From positions 224,873-235,475 of the forward strand of contig LNKV01000045.1 of assembly GCA_001465935.1 (NCBI GenBank): DNA of 10,603 nt. Reading direction: 5' to 3'. Under the pieces are notes generated by a model, which was not told the DNA's origin, made no database searches, and was given only the letters and a program-made list of their open reading frames with translations. The number at the start of each line of letters is the position of its first letter. Within the stretch, counting starts at the first letter, position 1. The stretch is from Clarireedia homoeocarpa. Its lineage: Eukaryota; Ascomycota; Leotiomycetes; Helotiales; Rutstroemiaceae. The position numbers were made by a program, and so were the translations under genes. Shown here piece by piece: positions 1 through 7,951 of the stretch.

Positions 1-330
1 TAATTATAAGTATTTCTTTATTATAAACTTTATAATTAAGTTTAACTAGTTATATCGTTTTTGAGAAATATATAATTAAAAACTAGTTATTACTATATTT
101 CTAGGAAAGTATATTTATTACAACTTTATTTGATATATTAGTTTTAAATATATAAAAGAGATTATAGTTATAATATTATAAAAGTAAAATAGAGGTTAAT
201 ATTTTCTTAAATATATTAAATAACTACTAATAGTTAGTATTAGAATTAAAGTAAATTATAATTTTTATTAGATTAATAAGAGACTTTATAATTATATTAA
301 AATTATAAATAAATTATTAATAAAAGTTAT
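1..330 (-). pseudogene. pol: Element C RNase H, start (cut by window edge)
   Basis: This is the continuation of the element C pol frame after the tether. A KPLINLTK-like segment is followed by an LKKILT segment near 210, then a TNISNKVV motif (codon start 142) that matches the TDASDYVVAG-type first RNase H motif. The first catalytic Asp is Asn at 137-139, a G-to-A change. Further on come YFSKT and LNYKVYNKEILII (about 40-1), matching the FFSK and LNYEIHDKELLAI blocks that follow in Gypsy RNase H domains. RNase H removes the RNA strand during reverse transcription. The rest of the domain and the integrase lie beyond base 1. Confidence 0.85.
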
Positions 331-389
331 AGAAATCTAGAAATAACTAAATACTTTTAAATATAATCAAGTATATTTATTTCTAGATA

Positions 390-1150
390 ATAATTATCTT
401 CTCGAGATTAACTTCGATATTATTAATTAAGATAATAAAGTTAAAGTATTTTATATATTTAATATCGAACTTATATTTTTTAAAATTAGTTTATAAACTA
501 ATATCTTTAAGTCTTTGAAATATTTAGATAATATAAATTATATAATCAAGTTTATTTTCTAAATAAATTAAAATATTATTAAAGTAAATAGTATAAAAAA
601 TATTAAGAAAATCAAATAGAATATTATTTATATATTACTAATATATAATTAAGTTATTAATTAATTTAAAAGATATAACTTTATATTTATAAATACTATA
701 CTAAGTTTAAAATATAATATACTTTTTAAAGATCGAGTTTATATAAATATAATAAAATATTTAATAGATATTTAGTTTAATAAAGACTTTTATTTTTAAA
801 AACTTAGTTAAAATCTTATTAATAAATAGAAGTAAATATCTATTCTTATAAATAAAGATATTTAAAGTTTAAAAGTTAATATATAAATAAAGAGAGTTAT
901 TAGATTTTTTTATAAATAAAATAAAAGTTATAAAAAGTATTTAATTTAGTTTAATAAAACTTTTAAATAAATTATCTATAATATATTCTTTAACTACTTC
1001 TAGTTTCTTTAATAATATCTTATAAAAAAAATTATATTTAAAAGTTTTTTCTTTATTACCTTCTAATTAGATCTTATAATTATATAAATAATAAAGTGAA
1101 AAAAGATTAAACTTAGATTTTAAAAATATATATATATATATATTATATAT
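390..1150 (-). pseudogene. pol: Element C reverse transcriptase (RIP-inactivated)
   Basis: RNA-dependent DNA polymerase of a Gypsy-type element, which would copy element RNA to cDNA in a cytoplasmic particle. Reading the minus strand from about 1150: a pre-RT stretch ending in a PYDHKI-ELEG-like segment near 1060, then KKLEVVKEYIIDNL (about 1009-968), KKSNNSL (about 910), the KNRYLLLF box, KVFIKLNI (787 down to 764) and YFNNILIYLENKLDY (586 down to 542). All share one frame (codon starts 1063, 1003, 904, 787, 586 and 340 differ by multiples of three). The three catalytic aspartates read as Asn (770-772, 578-580, 575-577), each explained by GAY to AAY. Many TAA/TAG occur where Gln, Arg or Trp is expected. 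The motor-type tether motif LFLDFYNFY lies near 346-323. Confident as an RT remnant; dead. Confidence 0.88.
1126..1143. repeat. (AT)9 run inside element C pol
   Basis: Eighteen alternating A and T. It lies in the element C minus frame just upstream of the pre-RT segment, where Gypsy proteins have an EYHDFLDVF-type stretch rich in Tyr, His, Asp and Val codons. Such codons become TAT, AAT, ATA and ATT under RIP, so this may be former coding sequence and not a true microsatellite. That origin is inference. Confidence 0.6.
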
Positions 1151-1600
1151 TTAATTAGTATAAGTAATTCAATATTATTAATATTTATAAAAGAGTATAT
1201 AATAATAAAATAGTTAGTTAAAGTTAATAATTATATAATTAGAATAATTATATTTTATTTAAATATTTATTATTTTTTTTACTAGTTAATTAGATTCTTA
1301 ACCTTTTATAAAGTAATTATAAAGAGTTTATTATTACTATCTCTTTTATAAATATAATTTATTATTATAATAAAGATTATATATATCTCTATAATACTTA
1401 GTTTATATTATATAAAGAAAATTTAAAAAAACTTTAGAAGTTTCTTAAACTTAGTATTAAATATAAAAGTTATAAGCTCGATTAACTTTAACTTTTTTTC
1501 TATATAGATAATAGAATATTTAATCTAAGTTTTATAAAATAAACTATTTATAATTAAGATAACTTCGTTTTTAATAAAGAAAACCGAGTATTTACTTAAG

Positions 1601-1605
1601 ATATT
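1601..1605. repeat. Target site duplication, left copy (ATATT)
   Basis: ATATT abuts the first base of the left LTR of element A and recurs directly after the right LTR at 8500-8504. Five base pairs is the usual duplication for Ty3/Gypsy integration. A match of five A/T bases in such DNA could be chance, but its position at exactly the two LTR ends defined independently by LTR-LTR alignment supports it. Confidence 0.85.
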
Positions 1606-2153
1606 TATTATAAACCGAGTTATATAATAATTAAGAGACTTTAAATTTAAAAAGATAATTATTATAAAATAGAATATTATAATCTTAAGACTAAGATTAT
1701 ATATTAAAGTAAAGTTAAAAGATTTAGAACTTTAGTTATAATATCGGTATTTAAAAGAAAGAAGATACTAATAGATTAAATAATATTTTAAGTAAATAAA
1801 TATCTATTATTATAAAGATATTTAAAGAAAGAAAGGTACTTTTAATAGAACTTTTAAATAAAAACTATATAATATTCTACTAATTCTATTAGTCTTATTA
1901 TAATAGAACTAATAAGAATAATAAAATAATAAAGAATAAAAGTTTATATAAATAAATAGTTTTTCTATAATATATAGAACTTTGTATTTAATCTTAATTA
2001 TAATTATTTATTTACTATTATTTATAATCGATCGATTCTTTATATAACTATTTTCAATAATAAACTTATAATAATATTATATATCGCCGCGACTATTAAT
2101 ACTCGAGACTCTAACTACTTCTATATAATTTAAAAAACCGATAATTTATAATA
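1606..2153 (+). repeat. Element A 5' LTR (548 bp)
   Basis: Direct repeat partner of 7952-8499, equal in length. It starts TATTAT and ends ATAATA, a 6-bp inverted repeat that fits an original TG...CA boundary changed to TA...TA by RIP. The LTR would have carried the promoter and polyadenylation signals; I cannot place them in this AT background. It keeps a small G+C island (CGCCGCG, near 2085-2091) that is CGTTATA in the 3' LTR, and shares with it ATCGATCGATTC and CTCGAGACTC. About 60 positions differ between the two LTRs by hand count, all transitions, no gaps. Confidence 0.93.
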
Positions 2154-2289
2154 TTTTAAATATCTTTATTATATTATATATTGAATCGATATCTTTATTA
2201 TATCCAGAACTATTTTTAATAACTAGTTAACTTTGTTTATACTTATTATTATAAACAACGAATAAAATAATAAAAATAATATTAGAATA
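2154..2289 (+). other. Element A 5' leader
   Basis: Lies between the left LTR and the first recognisable Gag sequence. A tRNA primer binding site (normally starting TGG just inside the LTR) should be here; TTTTAAATATC follows the LTR directly, and TGG would read TAA after RIP, but I cannot match a tRNA. The 13-mer TATCTTTATTATA occurs twice (2161-2173 and 2190-2202), 29 bp apart. The original Gag start codon is not identifiable because every ATG here is lost, probably to ATA. Confidence 0.6.
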
Positions 2290-3342
2290 AACGAATTATA
2301 CGAGATTACTATCTTAGAAACTTTTAGAGTAGCTTTACTAGATAAATACAAAGGTAACTATTATAAACTCGAGATATTTTTATTTCAAGTCGAAATATAT
2401 ATTATCTTTAATTAGAATAAGTTTAATAAACGAATTACAGTTAGTAGTTAGATTATATTATATTTTAAAGAGAAAATAACTAAATAGATTTAATTATACT
2501 TTCGAGATTTTTTCGATAATAAGGACTAGCTAATAGAATATATATAATTTACTAGAGTTATCTTCAATTCCTTTAAAGAATTTAAGATAGAAATTTATTA
2601 AGTATTTAATATTACTAATAAAAAAAGAGTTATAAAAGAAAAATTCTATAAATTAATATAAACTAGGTTAGTTATAAAATATACTACCGAGTTTAAATAT
2701 TATATAGATATTATAGAATAAGAAGAGGAAGTAATTATAAGTTATTATTATAAAAGATTTAAACTTATTATTAAATTCGAGTTAAAGAGATTAATTAAAT
2801 ATAAAGACTTAAACTCTTTTATCGAAGAATCAATCCGAGTCGATAATATATTATATAAATATTAGTAAAATAAATAATTAAAGTAATTTTAAGAAAATAA
2901 AAGATATTATAAATTAAACTAGTTTTATAAATAATAAAGTACTAATACTTATAAAGACTTTATAAAATTAAATATTATAAATACTAAGAATAATCTTTTT
3001 TAAAAAGAAAAGAATTATTAATAAGAATAGAAACTTTATTTTAAATATAGATTTCTAAAATACTAAGCTCGGGATTATTAAAAGAAGTTCTAAAAAATAA
3101 AATTAGAAAAAAAGAATAATTAGAAAGGAAAGAAATAACTTAAGATTATAATAAAATAAAATAGTTATTAGAATATACTTAAATACTAAATTAATATAAT
3201 AAGTAATTAGTCGATCTTTTAAAAAGATAACTATATAATATTATTATAAATAGTTTATTATAATAACTAATATCTAGTATATTAATAAGATAAAAATAAT
3301 ATAGAATAGTATCTAAGAAAGTTTAAGAAGGAACTTATATAA
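2290..3342 (+). pseudogene. gag: Element A Gag: capsid, zinc knuckle and Cys/His tail
   Basis: Structural protein that would form the particle and bind element RNA. In the frame of 2341, a capsid-type retrotransposon Gag domain runs from about 2335 (LLDKYKGN, then FLFQVEIYI) through a RDFFDN segment, NSFKEFK and YTTEFKYY to SFIEESIRVDN near 2815-2850. A zinc knuckle follows at 3037-3078 with exact CX2CX4HX4C spacing, but all four metal ligands read Tyr (3037, 3046, 3061, 3076), as expected from TGY to TAY and CAY to TAY. A second motif at 3256-3282 has the spacing C-Y-x-D-x-C-x-x-H known to me from fungal Gypsy Gag proteins, again with Tyr or Asn at the key places, followed by an ESGWYPRK-like segment. 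Many in-frame TAA/TAG. Gag was apparently fused to Pol. Confidence 0.85.
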
Positions 3343-4005
3343 TAAAATAATCTACTAAAACAAAGTGAAGTATAGCTACTCGAAAAAATCAATAAATAGA
3401 GAACTAGATTCTAGAGATATAAAGAAAGAGTTAATTAAATAGAAAGTATTAGATTATAAAATAATATATAAGATATTAAAGGATATCTAGTACTAAATCG
3501 TTATTATAAATTAGAACTAGATATACTTATTATTAGAATATAATAAGAAACAAGATCCTAATAAAAACTTATAAAGTTTATTATTATAGAACTATTAAAT
3601 AAAAGAGAAACTTGAGAAATAATATATTAATATAAATATAAAGATTAATAAATAATCTTATTATAAGAAATAAATTAGAAGTATTAAATAGTAATATAAA
3701 TATTCCGATATAAAGTATTTATAGAATATATAGATATTTTAGTAAAAAGAATCTTATATATATAATCGGAATTCTAAGTAGTAATAATTCAAGAAGATAT
3801 TATTAATAATTAAAAAAAGTTTTATAATTATAAAAAGAATAAAGAACTCAAGATAATTTATAAGAACTCTATATAAATTAATAAGAAGTATTATAAAAAT
3901 AAAACTAAAGTTAAATAATAATAACTTATAATAAATCTAGTTAATAAACTGAAAGCTACTTTAAAATTAAAATAAATCTTATATAAAATATATATAAATA
4001 AGTAA
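3343..4005 (+). other. Element A Gag-protease linker
   Basis: Continues the Gag frame up to the protease with no recognisable domain. The translation is lysine/asparagine-rich after RIP, for example GYLVLNRYYKLELD near 3480-3520 and KVFIEYIDILVKR near 3710-3750. It carries a somewhat higher G+C content than the LTRs and frequent TAA/TAG. I take it as the variable linker of the polyprotein; no separate gene is supported. Confidence 0.55.
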
Positions 4006-4300
4006 ATACTCTAAATAATAATAAATTTAAAAGTAATAGAAAATTTTATAATATTAAAAACTATAATATTAATAAAATTATAAACTTTTAAGAAACTAGT
4101 TTTATATTAACTTTATCTTATTAATAGATAATTAGTTAAAGGTAATAAATAGATTTAATATAAAATATAAAAATTTAAAATATAACTAAAATAGTATTCT
4201 AAATAGATAAAGATAAATTTAATTCTATTAAAAGGAAACTAAATAATCTTAGAAATATTATAATTAAAAAACTATAATTTATATATTAATTAGATTATAA
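4006..4300 (+). pseudogene. pol: Element A aspartic protease
   Basis: Retropepsin-type protease that would cut the polyprotein. At 4024-4038 the codons read N-L-K-V-I, followed by ENFI: each differs from the D-S-G-A-T catalytic motif by C-to-T or G-to-A only, so I infer that this is the dead active site. About 73 codons on, in the same frame, IILEIL-stop-LKNYNLYIN-stop (4243-4296) matches the conserved end of Gypsy proteases (ILG-PWL--HNP-IDW), the two stops replacing Trp. The spacing between active site and this end is right for the family. Same frame as Gag and the first half of RT. Confidence 0.8.
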
Positions 4301-4389
4301 GAATTATATAATATAATAAATATAAGTATAAGAAGAAGTTTATATAAAACTTTATAAAGTTGATATTTAGTTAGAAGTTAAAAACAATA

Positions 4390-5330
4390 TATTTATTAAG
4401 ATTGAATATTTTAGTTTAAGATCTTTTATTAGAGTATATACTAATATAGTATAAGAAATATATTGAGATTTTTAAAGAAAAACTTTAAGAGAAGATATTA
4501 TCGAAATATCAGTCTTAAGATTATAAGATAAAATTAGAAAAAGAAAAGAAATTATTATTCTTACTAATTATATTACTATTAGAAAAGAAACTTAAACTAC
4601 TTTATAAGTACCTCGACGAAAATTTAGTTAAAAGATTTATCAAGAAATTCTTATTATTTATAAGAGTACTAATCTTCTTTATATTAAAGAAAAGGAATAA
4701 AAAAAGTAAACTAGTTATTAACTATCGAAAATTTAATATTATTATTATTAAAGATTAATATTTATTATTATTAACTAATAAACTATAAGATCGAATCGGG
4801 AAAACTAAATATTTTATAAAGTTAGATTAATATATAAGATTTAACTTAATTCGAATTAAGAAAAGAAATAAATAGAAAATAATATTCTATATATAATATA
4901 GATATTATAAATACTAAATTTATATCTTTCGAGCTTATTAATATACTAATAATATATATATATTTGATTAATAACTTATTAAGAAAATATCTCGATAATT
5001 ACTATATAGTATTTCTAAATAATATCTTAATCTTTATTAAAACCCTCGAAGAATATATTAAGATTATATAAGAAATACTATAGATTTTAATAGATATAAG
5101 TATTTTATTAAAACTATTAAAATATAAATTCTATATTATTAAAACTGAATTTTTAGAGTATATTATTAATATTAAGAGATTTAAAATAAATTTAAATAAG
5201 ATAAAAGAAATTCTAGAATAGAAATAATTTATTATAGTTAAAAAAATATAATTATTTCTAGATTTTATAAACTTCTATAAATAATTTATTAAAGAATATT
5301 TATTAATTATAACTCTTTTTATAAAATTAA
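4390..5330 (+). pseudogene. pol: Element A reverse transcriptase
   Basis: Catalytic core of reverse transcription. Recognisable boxes: KKSKLVINYRKFNIIIIKD (4702-4755), RIGKTKYFIKLD (4792-4827, catalytic Asp at 4825-4827 kept), FNLIRIK up to 4860, SFELIN near 4925-4942, RKYLDNYYIVFLNNILIF-KTLEEY (from 4982), then TEFLEYIIN near 5143-5170 and the tether LFLDFINFYK near 5253-5282. The YxDD box reads F-L-N-N at 5012-5023: both catalytic Asp are Asn, a double G-to-A change. The frame moves by one base between 4860 and 4925, in an A run near 4917-4920; motifs before are in the frame of 4711, those after in that of 4982. Clear homology; no activity possible. Confidence 0.93.
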
Positions 5331-5389
5331 CTAAAAAGAATTATAAATATAATTAGAACGATATAGTATAAAAGGTCTTTGATACTTTT

Positions 5390-5835
5390 AAATAAGTTTT
5401 TATATAAATATTAATCTTTATTATCTTCGATCTAGAACTACTAATTATTATAAAGACAAATATATTAGATTATATATTAAATATAGTTCTTAACTAATTA
5501 AATAAAAATAATAAATTATAACTAATAATATATTATTCTAGAAAGTTATAATTAATAAAACTGAATTACGAGATTTATAATAAGAAACTTCTTATAATTA
5601 TTAATATTTTTAGAAAATAAAGAGTTTATTTTAAAGAATCTAAATATAAAATATAAGTTTATTTAAATTATAAGAATTTAATATACTTTATAATAACTAA
5701 AGTTTTAAATAAATAATAAATATAATAAATAGAAATATTAGTTATATATAATTTTAAAATATTATATATTAAAAGAAAAGAAAATACTAAAGTTAATATA
5801 TTTAGTAAAAAATTAAAATACCTAGAAAATAAAAT
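5390..5835 (+). pseudogene. pol: Element A RNase H
   Basis: Would degrade the RNA strand of the RNA:DNA hybrid. In the frame of 5456: TNILDYILNIVLN (5456-5494) matches the TDASDYALGAVLSQ block with the first Asp as Asn (5459-5461); YYSRKL and LNYEIYNKKLLII follow (5531-5610), then RVYFKESKYKI (near 5621-5655), LNYKNLIYF near 5654-5680 (family TDHKNLxYF, Asp as Asn), and FKILYIKRKENTKVNIFSKK (near 5750-5810), the usual end of the domain (G-EN--ADALSR). The frame continues from the second half of RT without a break. Several TAA/TAG stops. Confidence 0.9.
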
Positions 5836-5989
5836 ATATAAATTATATATTATATTCTATTAAGAAGGAAATTTATTAATATTCAACTTAACTTAAATAA
5901 CTATAATAATATTACTTTATAATAACTATTTAGAGAAATAAATATAAAAGTATTATAAGAATAATTCGATTATTAAATAAATACTAGAA

Positions 5990-7110
5990 CGATTAAATAA
6001 AAGATTTATAATTAAGAATAAAATTATATATTTTTATAAAAAAAATATATATTTCTTTAACTTTAATTAAATATTTTACTTAAAAATAATATAAACTACT
6101 AGTTTATAATTATTAGAAAATTACAAAGATATTTATAAGAATTAAAATAATATTATATTTCTTATAAATAAGAAAGATAGTTAAGAAAGTTATTAGAAAC
6201 TATAATATTTATATATAGAATAAAACTTTATAGTATATTTTATATAAATAACTTAAAAGTCTAAATATATCTACTTAGTTATAAAAGTCTATTATATAAG
6301 ATTTTATAATTAAATTACTACTTTCTAAGAATCTAATAATAAAAGTAATATATAACTTTATCTTTATTATTATAAACTAATTAACTAAGTTTAAATATAT
6401 AATTCTATATAAAGAAAATAATATAATTAAAAACTTAGTTTATATATTTCTAAAAATAGTAACTAGTATATATAAGATACTTACTAAAATTATCTTAAAT
6501 CGAAATAAGTTTTTTATCTTGAAATTCTAATAGATATTTATAACTTTATTAAAAATTAAAAGAAAGCTTTCTATAATATTCTATTTATAAATAAATAAGT
6601 AAATAGAATATTTAAATTAAATTATAAAATAATACTTATATTATTATATTAATTATAAATAAGATAATTAAGTAGAATTATTATTATTTATATAGTTTAT
6701 TTATAATATTATAGAAGTAGCTATAATAAATATAATATTAGTATATACTAATTTTAAATTCGAATTAAAAACTTATAATATATAGTTACTAGATATAATG
6801 AAATTAGATATAAAGATAATGAAAGTAGAAAACTTTAAAAATCTATATAAATAACTATCACTTAATATTAAATTTATTGTATACCGAATAGTATATTACT
6901 ATAATACAAAGTATAATATAAAACTAATATTTAAGAAAAGAAATAAAGTTTATTTTCTTAAATAAAATATTAATATAAAAAGACTAAATAATAAATTAGA
7001 TTATAAAAAACTAAGACTCTTTAAGATTAATAAAGTAATTAAACTAGTTAATTATTATCTAGAATTACTAGTAATAATAAATATATATTTAGTATTTTAT
7101 ATTTTACTTC
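5990..7110 (+). pseudogene. pol: Element A integrase (DDE, with GPY/F module)
   Basis: Would insert the cDNA into the genome. An N-terminal stretch with YFYKKNIYFFNFN (about 6035-6070) is in the RNase H frame; from about 6093 the protein moves to the frame of 6201. The zinc-binding CxxC reads Y-N-I-Y (6201-6212). The core begins at DFIIKL (first catalytic Asp kept, 6300-6302); INQLTKFK-like text follows; the second Asp is Asn at 6498-6500; Glu is kept at 6606-6608. The spacing is D-x65-D-x35-E, the standard one. Downstream are YTNFKFELKTY, the GPY/F module (KKLRLFKINKVIKLVNYYL, about 7005-7061) and NIYLVFYILLLEL (near 7078-7120), the block that precedes the chromodomain in this family. Confidence 0.93.
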
Positions 7111-7181
7111 TCGAACTAATATTATTTAGAATACCGAATATACTCTATATCGAAATTAAACTAGTTAATCTAAATATTAAA

Positions 7182-7436
7182 TACAAAGTTAAAGAAATAT
7201 TAAACTAAAAATATATTAGAAAACAACTCTATTATTTAATTAAATAAAGAGGATATTTATACTCGGAAAATATATAAGAACTAATTAAGAACTTGAATTA
7301 TTTATAGTATTTAAAGATATTCTATTAAAGGAACTCTCGACTTCTAATTAAATAACTAATTTAGAATTATTTATTAAAGAAAGTTTAAAGATTAAAAAGT
7401 CGATCCCGGAAGAACTAGATTCTAAAAGAGTCTATT
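7182..7436 (+). pseudogene. pol: Element A chromodomain and basic tail
   Basis: C-terminal chromodomain fused to the integrase, which in chromoviruses is thought to read methylated histone H3 and direct insertion into heterochromatin. In the integrase frame it reads YKVKEILN, KYIRKQLYYLIK-stop-RGYLYSENI-stop-ELIKNLN. The first aromatic-cage Tyr (7182-7184) and the Tyr after RG (7254-7256) are kept, while the conserved Trp of KW-GY and of TWEP are TAA (7245-7247, 7275-7277), each needing TGG to change at two G. A basic tail (RLKSRSRKN, about 7392-7418) ends near 7436. The same two stops occur in element B with the same 30-bp spacing. Confidence 0.9.
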
Positions 7437-7939
7437 TAGTTTACTTTATTTTTTTCTTTTTTAATCTTTCCTTTTCCTCAAACTCCTCTAATATATTAAT
7501 TATATATAAGTTATATTATAATATTTTCCTAGCCTTTTCTTTTAACTTTTATTATTATTTTCTTAATTATAGAATTTTCGTTATAATCTCTTTTTCTTTA
7601 ATCTTAAAACGAACTTCCTTATATTATACTATTATCTAAGTAGAAGTAGAAATATTAAAAATATTATAAGAATTATAATTAATATTCTTAATATATTCTT
7701 TATAATACTTAGTTCTAGAAAGTATATAATATTTAAGATTATTAAATAAATAACGAGAATACTTTATTAATATTATTTTTCCTTTTTCTAATAATAAAGA
7801 ATAAATACTAAAACAACTTTTTATAGATTTAGATAAAACTTTAAATATAATAAAAAAAGAAAGAGTAAAAATATTTATTAAGAAAATTTAAATAGATACT
7901 TTATATTATTATAATAAATATTAGAATAATATTAAAATA
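7437..7939 (+). other. Element A 3' untranslated region
   Basis: No protein match in any frame that I could read. It opens with a pyrimidine-rich tract (7441-7489, mostly T with C). It includes a 49-bp block (7484-7532) that is nearly identical to the matching place in element B, while the rest of the two 3' regions is much less alike. A perfect 12-bp palindrome, ATATTATAATAT, lies within that block at 7513-7524. Confidence 0.65.
7484..7532 (+). repeat. 49-bp block shared with element B
   Basis: Starts TCCTCTAATATATT and ends ATATTTTCCTAG. The minus-strand counterpart is 9782-9830, with a single G/A difference. It lies in the 3' untranslated region of both elements, after a pyrimidine-rich tract. 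Its role is unknown; it may be a 3' processing or subterminal signal. Confidence 0.8.
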
Positions 7940-7951
7940 GAAAAAAGATAA
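7940..7951 (+). promoter_or_regulatory. Element A polypurine tract
   Basis: GAAAAAAGATAA lies directly against the first base of the 3' LTR, where the primer for plus-strand DNA synthesis is expected. The same place in element B reads AAAAAGGAGATAA, so an original purine run with G residues is likely; both copies end in AGATAA next to TATTAT. Confidence 0.75.

Larger units (their letters stand above)
1..1600 (-). mobile_element. Element C: partial Ty3/Gypsy retrotransposon, minus strand
   Basis: This is the internal region of a Gypsy-type element read from about 1600 down to base 1, where the window cuts it. A single minus-strand frame, free of frameshifts over about 1.1 kb, carries the pre-RT segment, reverse transcriptase, the tether and the start of RNase H. 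The RT motifs (KAKVFTKLDI-like, TNGPATYQ-like region, YLDDILIYSEN-like box) are of a different type from those of element A, so C belongs to another Gypsy lineage. No LTR of C is visible. The part from about 1150 to 1600 should be Gag or protease by position, but I could not align it with confidence. Element A interrupts C at 1601-1605. Confidence 0.85.

Noticed and set aside
390..770. A plus-strand stretch with rather few stops (for example KRYNFIFINTILSLKYNILFKDRVYINI) that looked coding.
   Set aside because: It is the antisense of the element C reverse transcriptase, whose minus-strand motifs and constant frame are far stronger.
826..870. Partial similarity to the element A LTR segment near 1792-1830 (AAATATCTATT, GATATTTAAAG).
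   Set aside because: Needs gaps, does not extend on either side, falls within the RT frame of element C, and such matches are expected in 85% A+T DNA.
1300..1605. A plus-strand reading ending in FVFNKENRVFT that looked protein-like.
   Set aside because: Stop density is about that expected by chance at this composition and no family is recognisable; the position belongs to element C on the other strand.
2154..2175. A tRNA primer binding site after the left LTR.
   Set aside because: The segment has too little information left after mutation to be matched to a tRNA 3' end.
6798..6821. The two ATG triplets as possible start codons.
   Set aside because: Both are internal to the integrase frame and are followed by in-frame stops; no ribosome context or short gene is supported.
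2290..7436. A nuclear genetic code that reads TAA and TAG as Gln (ciliate-like), which would open the frames.
   Set aside because: Stops also stand at invariant Trp positions (protease end, chromodomain) and at Arg positions, and the catalytic Asp, Cys and His residues are lost too. Recoding explains none of that; C-to-T mutation on both strands explains all of it.
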